A DNA stretch of 64,000 bases from Arthrobacter sp. Y-9 (GTDB taxonomy: Bacteria > Actinomycetota > Actinomycetes > Actinomycetales > Micrococcaceae). The translations under genes were made by a program, and so were the position numbers. The notes beneath the pieces were generated by a model. That model was not told the DNA's origin, searched no databases, and worked only from the letters and a program-made list of their open reading frames with translations. The stretch is taken from assembly GCF_029690065.1 (NCBI RefSeq), contig NZ_CP121463.1, forward strand, positions 2,852,001 to 2,916,000. Direction: 5' to 3'. This document shows, one piece after another, positions 33,670-43,043 of the stretch. The first letter of the stretch is position 1. Every line of letters begins with the position of its first letter.

Positions 33670-34896
33670 GTGACGGCATCGAATGACACGGCCCGCCCCC
33701 TCATCCCCCTCTACCTGGCAGGCTTCACCTCCGCCTTCGGAGCGCACGGAGTGGCCTCGGTCCTGGGCGCGGAATCCGCCGACCTGGGACTGACCCTCCT
33801 GGGACTCGGGGCGATCCTGGCGCTCTACGACCTGGCCGAGGTCGTCCTGAAGCCGGTCTTCGGGGCCCTCAGCGACCGGATCGGCGCGAAGCCGGTGATC
33901 ATCGGCGGTCTGATCGCCTTCGCCGCAGCGTCCCTCCTGGCCTTGCTCAGCGCCTCCCCCGCCATGCTGGCCCTCGCCCGGCTGGGGCAGGGCGCGGCCG
34001 CGTCGGCGTTCTCTCCGGCGTCGTCGGCCGCGGTCGCACGACTGGCTGGCAAGGAGCGGCTCGGCCGCTACTTCGGACGGTACGGCGCCTGGAAGAGCCT
34101 GGGGTATGTGCTGGGACCGCTGATCGGCATCGCCCTCACCGGATGGTTCGGGATCCAGTCCCTCTATCTGGCACTCGCACTCTTCGCCCTGGCCGCGGCC
34201 GTCTGGGTGAGCCGCGGCCTTCCGGCGCTGCCCCCGGCACCACGGCAGCGCTCGACCCTCCGGGATCTGGCACGGCAGGTGACGGCGCGCGGCTTCCTGT
34301 TGCCCACCCTGCTGATGGCGATGACCACCGCCGTTCTCGGCGTCGCGGTCGGCTTCCTGCCCCTGCTGGCGGTCCGCCTGGAGCTTCATCCCCTGACGGG
34401 TGCCGCCGCAGTGGCACTGCTCGCTCTGACCTCGACCGCCGCGCAGCCGGTCATCGGACGACTGCACGACGAAGGGCGGCTCCGGACCGCCACCGGCAGC
34501 GCCGTCGGTATGGCCCTGGCCGCCGTCGGCCTCACCCTCCTCGCCTTCTGGCCGAACGCCGTCACGCTTTTCGCCGCGACCCTGGCGTTCGGCGTGATGA
34601 CCGGCACGCTGACGCCGCTCGCCTTCGCACACCTCGCCGCGACGACTCCCGAGGAACGGATGGGCCGGACGATGGGCAGCGCCGAGATGGGGCGCGAACT
34701 CGGCGACGCAGGCGGCCCTCTCCTCGTCGGCGCGCTCGCCACCCTCTGGACCCTGCCGGCCGCGCTCCTCACACTGGCGGGCCTCAGCGCGGTCGCCGGA
34801 GCGGCAGGCTGGAGCGGTCTCCGGCGCGACGACGACGGCGACCCCCGGCCCGCTGACCGCCCCGCCGAACGCCGCCATCCCTCCCCGACCACCTGA
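33670..34896 (+). CDS. MFS transporter, 12-helix
   Basis: A 408-residue major facilitator with about 12 membrane segments; motif A-like LSDRIGAKPVIIGG lies after helix 2, and PLIGIALTGWFG is in helix 5. It resembles TetA/YajR-type exporters. The start is GTG 33670 or TTG 33661; the palindrome immediately upstream and the lack of a ribosome-binding site favour a leaderless GTG. It is divergent from the ChrB-like gene with 82 bp between starts. Substrate unknown. Confidence 0.85.
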   Translation: MTASNDTARPLIPLYLAGFTSAFGAHGVASVLGAESADLGLTLLGLGAILALYDLAEVVLKPVFGALSDRIGAKPVIIGGLIAFAAASLLALLSASPAMLALARLGQGAAASAFSPASSAAVARLAGKERLGRYFGRYGAWKSLGYVLGPLIGIALTGWFGIQSLYLALALFALAAAVWVSRGLPALPPAPRQRSTLRDLARQVTARGFLLPTLLMAMTTAVLGVAVGFLPLLAVRLELHPLTGAAAVALLALTSTAAQPVIGRLHDEGRLRTATGSAVGMALAAVGLTLLAFWPNAVTLFAATLAFGVMTGTLTPLAFAHLAATTPEERMGRTMGSAEMGRELGDAGGPLLVGALATLWTLPAALLTLAGLSAVAGAAGWSGLRRDDDGDPRPADRPAERRHPSPTT

Positions 34897-35031
34897 CCAG
34901 CGACGACGTCACCGCCCGCTCCGAGAAGGTCCCTGAAACCCGCCGAAAAGCGCCCGAAACGACCCCTTCCGGAGCCTCGCAGACCCCTCCGGAAGGGGTC
35001 TCGAAGTATCCACAGGCACCCCTTCGCCCGA

Positions 35032-35061
35032 TTGACTTAATCGAACATACTTTCGAATAAT
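35032..35061 (+). promoter_or_regulatory. imuA' promoter
   Basis: -35 TTGACT at 35032-35037, 18-bp spacer, -10 AATAAT at 35056-35061. The expected start is at or within a few bases of ATG 35068, so the message may be leaderless even though GGAGG stands just before the ATG. The spacer contains the LexA box. Confidence 0.6.
35041..35056. promoter_or_regulatory. LexA (SOS) box
   Basis: TCGAAC-ATAC-TTTCGA, one mismatch from the actinobacterial consensus TCGAAC-N4-GTTCGA. It fills the space between -35 and -10 of the imuA'-imuB-dnaE2 operon, as expected for direct SOS control. Confidence 0.8.
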
Positions 35062-35067
35062 GGAGGC

Positions 35068-35814
35068 ATGCCACTCCCGCTCAGCTCCGTCTCCACCGCC
35101 TCCGCGGAGGACGGTCTGCGCGCGCTCCAGGAACGCATCCACGTGATGCAGGGCAGGGGCAATAGGGAGGGCTCTCACCCCGTGATTCCGGGGTTTCGAA
35201 GGCTTTTCCCCTCTGGGCTGAAGGGCGGTGCGGCGTATTCGCTCGAGACCCCTCTTTCCGTGGCCATGGCGCTGCTCGCGGGGCCGTCCGCGAACGGCCA
35301 GTGGTGCGGCGCGGCGGGCATCCCCGACTTCGGCGCCGAGGCCGCCGCGGGCTTCGGCGTCGTGCTCGAACGGTTCGTGCTGGTCCCGGACACCGGACCG
35401 GAGTGGGTCCCCGTCGTCTCGACCCTTGCGGACGTCCTTCCGGTGCTGCTGGTCCGGCCTCCCGGCCGGGTCGCCCCGGGGGACGCGGCGCGCCTCGCCT
35501 CACGCCTGCGCGAACGCGGCGGAACGCTCCTGGTCCTCGGCCCCTGGCCGCAGAGTGAGGGACTGCTCCGGGTGCGCGGCTCTCGCTGGGAAGGGCTCGG
35601 CGACGGCCATGGTCACCTGAGGCGGCACCGGATGGAGCTGGAACTCCAGCACCGTGGGCGCACCCGGACCGCCTCCCTGGATCTCGCGTCACTGGATTCC
35701 TCCGGAAACCTGGACGGCGCCGGAACGTGGCAGGGCACCGGAGGACAGTCAGCGTCCCGGGCCCCGCACGCGTCGACGGCTCACCGCCCTGCTCTCGTGC
35801 AGGTCTCACCATGA
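35068..35814 (+). CDS. imuA': ImuA'-type mutasome protein
   Basis: A 248-residue RecA-like accessory protein of the damage-induced mutasome. There is no clear Walker A (GLKGGAAYSLETPLSVAMAL occupies the place), as in mycobacterial ImuA'. The first 130 residues keep the RecA-like strand pattern (RFVLVPDTGPEWVPVV, LPVLLVRPP); the tail is disordered. It overlaps imuB by 4 bp and lies under a LexA box. In mycobacteria ImuA' and ImuB help DnaE2 perform translesion synthesis. Identification relies on both sequence pattern and neighbours. Confidence 0.85.
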   Translation: MPLPLSSVSTASAEDGLRALQERIHVMQGRGNREGSHPVIPGFRRLFPSGLKGGAAYSLETPLSVAMALLAGPSANGQWCGAAGIPDFGAEAAAGFGVVLERFVLVPDTGPEWVPVVSTLADVLPVLLVRPPGRVAPGDAARLASRLRERGGTLLVLGPWPQSEGLLRVRGSRWEGLGDGHGHLRRHRMELELQHRGRTRTASLDLASLDSSGNLDGAGTWQGTGGQSASRAPHASTAHRPALVQVSP

Positions 35815-37502
35815 ACGTGAGACCACCGGACGCAAGAAGGCCGGACGCGAGAACACCGAGCACAGAGGCACCCAGCACGGGGACGCCGTCCGGCGTCCCC
35901 CGGGCGCTCATCGTCTGGTTCCCCGACTGGCCACTCGTCGCCGCACAGCTGGCGGAGGAGATCCCTGAGCGTGTCCCCGCGGCGCTCCTCGAGAAGGGTC
36001 TCGTCGCGGTCTGCTCGTCCGAGGCGAGGGCAGCCGGCGTGGTCCGGGGCATCCGCGTCCGCGAAGCACAGTCCCGTTGCCCCGACCTCGTGACGCTGCA
36101 CGCCGACCCTGACCGGGACTCCCGGGAGTTCGAACCGGTCGTCACGGCCCTCGAGGCCGTGCTGCCGGGGGTGCAGATCCTCCGTCCCGGCCTGTGTGTC
36201 ATCCGTGCCCGGGGCGCCGTCCGTTACTACGGGAGTGAGGAGGCCGCCGTCGGCGCCGCCCTTGAAGCGGCCGCGCAGCTGGGGCTCGAAGCGAGGGCCG
36301 GGATCGCGGATTCGGTGTTCGCAGCCGAACAGGCGGCACGCAGCACCACGGAGCTCTCGCCACTGTTCATCGTCGCAGAAGGAGACTCTCCCGCTTTCCT
36401 CGCAGGAATTCCGGTCACGGTCCTGGGCGAGCCCCGGCTCGTCTCCTTGCTGATCCGTCTCGGCATCCAGACCCTGGGCAGCCTCGCGGCCCTGTCATCG
36501 TCGGATGTCCGGTCCCGGTTCGGCGCCGCGGGGTTCCTGGCCCACGCCTGCGCCCGCGGGCGGGATCCCCGGGAGATCGTGCCACGGATCCCTCCTCCTC
36601 CCCAGGACCGGACCATCACGTTCGAGCCCGGCCTGGACCGGGTGGATCAGATCGCTTTCGCCGTGCGGCCGACCGCGGAGGAATTCGTGGAACGGCTGCG
36701 TCGTCAAGGGCTCGCCTGCACCACCTTGCGAGTGAGCATCACGGACGACGCCGGGCATCGCTCCGAACGCAGCTGGGGGCACCCGCATCACTTCGGCGCG
36801 GGCGACGTCGTGGACCGCATCCGCTGGCAGCTCCAGTCGTCCGGCGTTCCGGCCCCGGCACGCCGGAAGACCGCCCCGGCGAACACTGCCGCCCCGGGAG
36901 CCCGGTGGAGGATGACGGGTGAAGCCCTCGGCGCCCCCATCGTCCAGATCAGGGTCATCCCGGATGCCGTGGACCTGCTGGGCCGCCGTGGACAGGCCCT
37001 GTTCGGTGGCGTGGACGAACGTCTCGACCATGGCCTCCGGCGTCTCCAGACGATGCTCGGCCATGGATCCGTGCTGCACCCTGTGCCGGGAGGCGGCCGT
37101 CTCCTGGCGGAACGCAGCCTGCTGGTGCCCTGGGGCGAGGAGGCCCCGTCCGGCACGGCAGCACGCGCAGAACGACCCTGGCCCGGCGCCATCCCGGACC
37201 CTTTGCCGGCCACGGTGTTCCCCGAACCTCTGCCGGTCCGCTTGCTGGACGAGCATTCGGGCACCCTACAGGTCGGGGAACGAGGGGATCTGGCCGCGCC
37301 TCCGGCCTGGTTCTCCCCCGGCCCCCGTGCCCTGCGCCGGGCCGTCGTGGGGTGGGCCGGGCCCTGGCTGTTGCGGCAGCGCTGGTGGGATGCGGAGGAG
37401 AAACGCCAGGCCGAGCGCTTTCAGATCCTCGACAGTGAGAACGAGGCCTGGCTTCTGCTCGGCGAAGGCGGCGAGTGGTGGGCGGAAGCCCGGTACGACT
37501 GA
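35811..37502 (+). CDS. imuB: ImuB, Y-family polymerase-like protein
   Basis: A 563-residue Y-family polymerase homologue. The N-terminal palm reads RALIVWFPDWPLVAAQ, lacking the catalytic acidic DxDxFFAxVE of active Y polymerases, and RARGAVRYYG replaces the second acidic motif, so it is an inactive adaptor as in other ImuB proteins. It bridges the beta clamp, ImuA' and DnaE2. ATG 35811 overlaps the imuA' stop by 4 bp. A tail after about 480 ends FQILDSENEAWLLLGEGGEW, as in the family. Confidence 0.92.
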   Translation: MNVRPPDARRPDARTPSTEAPSTGTPSGVPRALIVWFPDWPLVAAQLAEEIPERVPAALLEKGLVAVCSSEARAAGVVRGIRVREAQSRCPDLVTLHADPDRDSREFEPVVTALEAVLPGVQILRPGLCVIRARGAVRYYGSEEAAVGAALEAAAQLGLEARAGIADSVFAAEQAARSTTELSPLFIVAEGDSPAFLAGIPVTVLGEPRLVSLLIRLGIQTLGSLAALSSSDVRSRFGAAGFLAHACARGRDPREIVPRIPPPPQDRTITFEPGLDRVDQIAFAVRPTAEEFVERLRRQGLACTTLRVSITDDAGHRSERSWGHPHHFGAGDVVDRIRWQLQSSGVPAPARRKTAPANTAAPGARWRMTGEALGAPIVQIRVIPDAVDLLGRRGQALFGGVDERLDHGLRRLQTMLGHGSVLHPVPGGGRLLAERSLLVPWGEEAPSGTAARAERPWPGAIPDPLPATVFPEPLPVRLLDEHSGTLQVGERGDLAAPPAWFSPGPRALRRAVVGWAGPWLLRQRWWDAEEKRQAERFQILDSENEAWLLLGEGGEWWAEARYD

Positions 37503-37568
37503 CAGCATGAGCAGGCGGGGCAGCCACTCTGAACAGCGGTCATTCTGAACAGCGGGAAGGAGAAGACG

Positions 37569-40500
37569 GTGGGCTGGAACAACCCCTCCATGCCATGGCA
37601 ACAGCTCCATGACATCCTCGACGGCACCGAGGTCCAGCGTGCCGGGAAACGGAAGGCCAAGCGCACTGACGCCGGGCGGGCTCCGATCGAGCGCGACGGC
37701 GGGGACAGCCCCGCGTGGTCCCACAAACGCGGCCCGTACATCCCACTCCCCCAGCTCCTCGCCGCAGCCACCGAGAAGTCCGGAACGGACCCGGCCTCAG
37801 CCGGTGCCTCGCCCCTCAGCGCCCCATCGCTCAGCGCAGACCCGGACTTCTCCGGCGCAGGCGGACGCACGACGGCGGAGCCCGGTCGGGCGCGAAGCGG
37901 ACATCACGGACGGGCAGCCGGCACCAGGGTCACCATTCCGTACGCCGAACTACATGCGCATTCGCACTACAGCTTTCTGGACGGTGCCTCCTCCCCGGAG
38001 GAACTCGTGGAGGAGGCCGTGAAACTGGGCCTGCACGCCCTGGCCATCACCGACCATGACGGCTTCTACGGAGTGGTCCGGCTGGCCGAGGCCGCCGAAG
38101 CCTATGGGCTCAAAACCATCTTCGGCGCGGAGCTCTCCCTCGGTCTGAGCGCACCGCAGAACGGGGTGGCCGATCCCGAGGGCGAACACCTCCTGGTGCT
38201 GGCCCGGGGCGAGGAGGGCTACCACCGTCTGGCCGGGGCCATTACGCAGGCCCAGCTCGCCGTGGGTGCGGAGAAAGGGCGCCCCGTCTTCGACCTCGAC
38301 GACCTCGCCGTGCGGCTGCGCGGACACGCCGTGGTTCTCACGGGCTGCCGAAAAGGGGCCGTCCGGCGGGCCCTCGCAGGAGCCGGTGCGGACGGCGGGT
38401 TCCGCAGCCCCGAAGCCGCCGCCGAACATGCCGTGCGCCGCCTCGTCGAGCGGTTCGGGCCGGAGGGTGTCGCCGTCGAGCTCTTCGATCACGGCAATCC
38501 CCTCGACAGCGCTCACAATGACGCCCTTGCCGCGATCGCCGACCGGCTGGGCCTGCCCTGCGTCGCCACGAATGCGGTGCATTTCGCGGAGCCGTCCCGC
38601 CACCCGCTGGCCACGGCTCTCGCCGCCGTCCGAGCGCGCCGGAGCCTCGATGAGATGGACGGCTGGCTTCCCGCGAGCGACGGAGCCCATCTGAGAAGCG
38701 GTGAGGAGATGGCCCGTCGCTTCGCACGGTATCCGGGCGCTGTGGCGAACACGGTCCTGCTGGCCGACCAGCTCTCCTTCCCGCTCCGTTCGGCCCGCCC
38801 GAAACTGCCACAGCAGGACGTCCCGGAGGGGCACACCCCCATGTCGTATCTGCGCGAGCTGGTGGAGCAGGGCATCACGGAACGGTATGGCGCTCCAGGG
38901 CCGGGGTGGCGTGGGCCGGTGCCCGTGGAGGAGGTGCGGGCCCGGGTCGAGCAGGAGCTGGCCGTGATCGAGAAGAAGGACTTCCCGGGCTATTTCCTGA
39001 TCGTTCATGAGATCACTCAGTTCGCGAAGAGCCGGGGCATCCTCTGCCAGGGCCGGGGATCCGCAGCGAATTCCGCCGCCTGCTACTTCCTCGGCATCAC
39101 GGCCGTGGACAGCATCATGTACCGCCTGCCGTTCGAACGCTTTCTTTCGAGCCTGCGGGAGGAGGAACCGGACATCGATGTCGACTTCGACTCGGACCGG
39201 CGCGAAGAGGTCATTCAGCACGTCTACGCCACCTATGGCCGGGCCAATGCGGCACAGGTGGCGAACGTCATCAGCTACCGGCCCAAGAACGCCGTGCGGG
39301 ATGTCGCGAAGGCCTTCGGCTACAGCCAGGGCCAGCAGGATGCGTGGTCCAAGCAGCTGAACCGCTGGGACGCCCTCTCAGAGGCCCGGGAGTCAGGGGC
39401 GAGAGAGACAGGGGCCCGCGAGTCGGAGGCACACGAGCCGGCGGCCCGGGAATCTGCTGCGGACACCACTGCGGATCCGGCCGTGGCAGGAGGAGGGCAG
39501 CCGGAGAGCAGGGCCGCGGAGGGCCGGACAAAGCCGTCCCGGTCCTCCCATTCCTCTCAACCGTCCCGACCGTCACGGCCGTCCGGGTCCTCGTCCTCCT
39601 CGAAGGGACCAGCGGATTCGGAAGGACCATCGGACGACGCCGTCATTCCGGAACCCGTCCTCGCCCTCGCCGAGCAGCTGCTCGGCTATCCGCGGCACCT
39701 CGGCATCCACTCGGGCGGCATGGTCCTGACCGAACGCCCCGTGGGGGAAGTGGTGCCGATCGAGCATGCGCGCATGGAGAACCGCACGGTTCTGCAATGG
39801 GACAAGGATGATTGCGAGTGGATGGGGCTCGTCAAGTTCGACCTCCTGGGCCTCGGGATGCTCGCCGCGCTCCAGTACTGCTTCGACCTGGTCGAAGAGA
39901 ACTTCGGCGAACGCTGGACCCTGGCAGATCTGCCGAAAGAGGAGCCCGCCGTCTACGACATGCTCTGCCGGGCCGATTCGGTGGGAGTGTTCCAGGTGGA
40001 GTCCCGGGCTCAGATGAGCACTCTCCCCCGCCTGCGTCCCCGGGAGTTCTACGACCTGGTGGTGGAGATCGCGCTCATCCGGCCCGGCCCCATCCAGGGC
40101 GGCGCCGTCCACCCTTACATCCGGCGCCGCTCCGGGGAAGAGAAGGAAACCTACCCTCACCCTCTCCTCGAGCCGGTCCTCAAACGGACCCTCGGCGTCC
40201 CCTTGTTCCAGGAGCAGCTCATGCAGATGGCCATGGCGATCGGCGGGTGCAGCGCCGAGGACGCCGATCTCCTGCGCCGGGCCATGGGTTCCAAGCGCGG
40301 AATCGAGAGGATCGACAGCCTGAAACAGAAGCTCTTCGCCGGCATGGCGGAGAACGGGCTGAGCCCTGAGGAGGCCCAGACCATCTATCTGCAGATCAAA
40401 GCGTTCGCCAATTTCGGCTTCGCGGAATCGCATTCCCTGAGCTTCGCACTGCTCGTCTACGCGAGTTCCTGGCTCAAACTGCACTACCCCGGCGCGTTCC

Positions 40501-41576
40501 TGGCGGCTCTTCTCCGGGCTCAGCCCATGGGCTTCTACTCACCGCAGACTCTGGTGGCCGATGCCCGGCGTCACGGGGTGCGGGTGCTGCGCCCGGACAT
40601 CCTGCGTTCCCGGGCGGAAGCGTGCCTGGAGCCGGACGACGGCGAACCGGAGGACGGCGCGGACCCCGGCGACGCGCACCGGGACACCGCCCGGGGCCAC
40701 GACGCTCCCCGGACACCCACCCCACCCCACGGAACCTCATCCTACGGAGCCTCATCCCGTAGAACCCCACGCCGCGGGCTCGATTCCTGCCTGGACGACC
40801 TCCAGCCCAAGGTCGGTCCTTTCGATCCCGAGGCTCCCGACGACGGCGAGGCCCACCGCCGCGACGGGACGCACGCCGTACGCCTCGGGATCGCCAGCGT
40901 CACGGGTATCGGGAAGGACCTTGCCGAACGCATCGTGACCGAGCGGGAGACGAACGGGCCCTTCCTCGGTCTGACGGATCTCTCCCGGCGCACCGGCCTC
41001 ACCGCGGAACAGCTCGAAGCACTCGCCTCGGCCGGAGCCTTCGAATCCCTGGGGCTCAGCCGTCGTGAGGCCCTCTGGCAGGCAGGCTCTGCCGCGCTCG
41101 AACGGCCGGGCCAGCTCCCCGGCACGCAGCCTTACATCCAGCCGCCTCTCCTGCCCGAACTGGGTGACGAGGAGGCCGTGGCGTACGAGCTGTGGGCCAC
41201 CGGCATCGCCACGGACGACCACCCGGTCCGGCACGCCCGGGGTCCCCTCGACGCGCGCGGAGTCCTGCGGATCACGGCCCTGCGCAGCGCGGAGGACGGC
41301 ACTCGGGTGGAGGTCGCGGGGCTCGTGACCCACCGGCAGCGGCCTCAGACCGCGCAGGGCATCACGTTCATGAATCTCGAGGACGAGACCGGGATTCTCA
41401 ACGTGGTGTGCAGCGTCGGGGTGTGGACCCGCTACCGACGCGTCGCGCAGACCGCCAAGGCCATGGTGGTGCGGGGCCTGATGGAACGCAGCAAGGAAGG
41501 CGTCATCAATCTGGTGGCCGACCGACTGGAGGCCCTCCCCCTGCGGGCCAAGACCACCTCGAGGGATTTCCGGTGA
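37569..41576 (+). CDS. dnaE2: Error-prone DNA polymerase DnaE2
   Basis: A 1335-residue C-family DNA polymerase for damage-induced mutagenesis. The PHP domain starts near residue 125 (ELHAHSHYSFLDGAS). Palm motifs include CQGRGSAANSAACYFLGI and EEPDIDVDFDSDRREEV with the catalytic Asp residues; an OB-fold lies at the end (EVAGLVTHRQRPQTAQ). GTG 37569 follows a GGAAGGAGA site. It is longer than usual DnaE2 (about 1050-1150) because of three low-complexity stretches: the N-terminus (1-120), residues about 602-695 (Ser/Glu/Ala-rich), and about 1020-1105 (Pro/Asp-rich). Third gene of the SOS operon. Confidence 0.95.
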   Translation: MGWNNPSMPWQQLHDILDGTEVQRAGKRKAKRTDAGRAPIERDGGDSPAWSHKRGPYIPLPQLLAAATEKSGTDPASAGASPLSAPSLSADPDFSGAGGRTTAEPGRARSGHHGRAAGTRVTIPYAELHAHSHYSFLDGASSPEELVEEAVKLGLHALAITDHDGFYGVVRLAEAAEAYGLKTIFGAELSLGLSAPQNGVADPEGEHLLVLARGEEGYHRLAGAITQAQLAVGAEKGRPVFDLDDLAVRLRGHAVVLTGCRKGAVRRALAGAGADGGFRSPEAAAEHAVRRLVERFGPEGVAVELFDHGNPLDSAHNDALAAIADRLGLPCVATNAVHFAEPSRHPLATALAAVRARRSLDEMDGWLPASDGAHLRSGEEMARRFARYPGAVANTVLLADQLSFPLRSARPKLPQQDVPEGHTPMSYLRELVEQGITERYGAPGPGWRGPVPVEEVRARVEQELAVIEKKDFPGYFLIVHEITQFAKSRGILCQGRGSAANSAACYFLGITAVDSIMYRLPFERFLSSLREEEPDIDVDFDSDRREEVIQHVYATYGRANAAQVANVISYRPKNAVRDVAKAFGYSQGQQDAWSKQLNRWDALSEARESGARETGARESEAHEPAARESAADTTADPAVAGGGQPESRAAEGRTKPSRSSHSSQPSRPSRPSGSSSSSKGPADSEGPSDDAVIPEPVLALAEQLLGYPRHLGIHSGGMVLTERPVGEVVPIEHARMENRTVLQWDKDDCEWMGLVKFDLLGLGMLAALQYCFDLVEENFGERWTLADLPKEEPAVYDMLCRADSVGVFQVESRAQMSTLPRLRPREFYDLVVEIALIRPGPIQGGAVHPYIRRRSGEEKETYPHPLLEPVLKRTLGVPLFQEQLMQMAMAIGGCSAEDADLLRRAMGSKRGIERIDSLKQKLFAGMAENGLSPEEAQTIYLQIKAFANFGFAESHSLSFALLVYASSWLKLHYPGAFLAALLRAQPMGFYSPQTLVADARRHGVRVLRPDILRSRAEACLEPDDGEPEDGADPGDAHRDTARGHDAPRTPTPPHGTSSYGASSRRTPRRGLDSCLDDLQPKVGPFDPEAPDDGEAHRRDGTHAVRLGIASVTGIGKDLAERIVTERETNGPFLGLTDLSRRTGLTAEQLEALASAGAFESLGLSRREALWQAGSAALERPGQLPGTQPYIQPPLLPELGDEEAVAYELWATGIATDDHPVRHARGPLDARGVLRITALRSAEDGTRVEVAGLVTHRQRPQTAQGITFMNLEDETGILNVVCSVGVWTRYRRVAQTAKAMVVRGLMERSKEGVINLVADRLEALPLRAKTTSRDFR

Positions 41577-41660
41577 GTGCGAACCGAGCGGCGATGAAAG
41601 GAACCCCATGAAGCGACCCGGTGAAAGGAAGCGTTCAGTGTCCCGTGACATGATGCTCCC

Positions 41661-42668
41661 GTGACCTCCGTTCTCCCCACCTCCCGCGCCTCAGGTGCCG
41701 CGGCACCTGCCGCGCGCCCGGTCGGGGTCTCCGCGGCACCAGACGCGGAAGAGGTCTGGGAGGCGCCGGCGCACTACTCGCTCGCGGCCACGTGCTTCCC
41801 CTTGCAACGAGGCGACGGCGACCTCACCTTCGCCCCGCATCCGGGCGGACTCTGGACGGCCTTCCGCACCCCGGAGGGCACGGTGTCCCTCCTGCTCACC
41901 CATCACCGGGACGAATTGCGGGCGCGGGCCTGGGGCGACGGTGCGGCTCACGCCATCGCCTCCGCGCCGGCCCTCCTCGGCCTCACCGATGACTGGGGAA
42001 CCTTCGACGCCGACCCCTTCCACACCTCCCTGCCCACACTGGTCCGGGAAGCCCGACGCCGGAACCCCGGCCTGCGGGCACCGGCCACGGGGCGGGTGGT
42101 CGAGTCACTCGTGCCCACGATCCTCGAACAGAAGGTCACCACACTCGAAGCCCGCCGGGGCTACCGTTACCTGGTGCGCCGCTTCGGCTCCCCGGCTCCG
42201 GGTGCGGGCCGGTTCGCGCCCGCCGGGCTGATGGTGGCGCCGTCGGCCGCTCAATGGCTGCGCGTGCCGTCCTGGGAATGGCACCGCGCCGGGGTCGGCC
42301 CCCAGCGGTCGGCGACCGTCCTGCGGGCGCTGCGCTCGGCGTCGGGCCTCGAACGGCTGGCGGAGAAGAGCGCCACCGAGGCAGCCGCGGGGCTTCAGAG
42401 CATCCCGGGCATCGGGGTGTGGACCGCGGCCGAAGTCACCCAGCGCACGCACGCAGACCCTGACGCCATCTCCGTGGGCGATTTCCACCTGGCCAAGTTC
42501 GTGGGCTTCGCGCTGACCGGCGAACGGACGGACGACGCCGGGATGCTGCGCCTGCTCGCCCCATGGGAGGGGCAGCGGCAACGGGTCGTCCGGCTGCTCT
42601 ACGCGGCCGGCGTCCGGGCGCCGCGTTACGGACCGAAGATGACGATTCAGGACCACCGAGGCCACTGA
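41661..42668 (+). CDS. DNA-3-methyladenine glycosylase, AlkA-like
   Basis: A 335-residue base-excision glycosylase. The helix-hairpin-helix-GPD motif is LQSIPGIGVWTAAEVTQR (about 245-262) followed by the catalytic Asp in DAISVGDFHLAKFVG. The N-terminal domain (1-110) is the AlkA-type beta domain. It removes alkylated bases such as 3-methyladenine. GTG start 41661, 84 bp after dnaE2 in the same direction, so it may belong to the SOS operon, although it has room for its own promoter. Confidence 0.88.
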   Translation: MTSVLPTSRASGAAAPAARPVGVSAAPDAEEVWEAPAHYSLAATCFPLQRGDGDLTFAPHPGGLWTAFRTPEGTVSLLLTHHRDELRARAWGDGAAHAIASAPALLGLTDDWGTFDADPFHTSLPTLVREARRRNPGLRAPATGRVVESLVPTILEQKVTTLEARRGYRYLVRRFGSPAPGAGRFAPAGLMVAPSAAQWLRVPSWEWHRAGVGPQRSATVLRALRSASGLERLAEKSATEAAAGLQSIPGIGVWTAAEVTQRTHADPDAISVGDFHLAKFVGFALTGERTDDAGMLRLLAPWEGQRQRVVRLLYAAGVRAPRYGPKMTIQDHRGH

Positions 42669-42686
42669 GGCCCGAAGCCGAACCCC

Positions 42687-42980
42687 TCAGGCCCGCCGCT
42701 CGGTCAGGTGGACCGTCACCTCGTCGCCTGCGGTCTTGCCGCTCCGTCGCCGCAGCGCAGCACTGATCGGGAGCTTGTGGGTGCCGTCGCCGAGGGCCAT
42801 GAAGGAGCTTTCGAACGGCTCCCCGTCGACGGTTCCCGTGACCCGGACCAGCCCGCGGGTTCCGAAGTACTCCGCCGAGCCGTCCATCTGCACATAGGTC
42901 CAGCCGCCCTTGGCGGGACTCGTCACGAGCGTGGCGGTGAACGTCACGTCCAGTGGTCCCGGCTGTGTCGCGTCGGCCAT
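42687..42980 (-). CDS. DUF1905 protein
   Basis: A 97-residue beta-rich protein matching DUF1905: [60 protein letters not shown] and [10 protein letters not shown] in order. Function unknown; related domains appear in bacteriocin-protection (YdeI-type) proteins. Single gene, convergent with the AlkA-like gene. Confidence 0.85.
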   Translation of the reverse strand: MADATQPGPLDVTFTATLVTSPAKGGWTYVQMDGSAEYFGTRGLVRVTGTVDGEPFESSFMALGDGTHKLPISAALRRRSGKTAGDEVTVHLTERRA

Positions 42981-43043
42981 TCGGGTTCCTCTCCTCGTTG
43001 AAAGCCTGCCCTCCTGCCACGGTACGCCTCCTGAGGGGAGACG

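Noticed and set aside
33505-34878. Minus-strand frame of 457 codons opposite the MFS gene
   Set aside because: Low-complexity Gly/Glu/Arg sequence; MFS frame has clear membrane helices.
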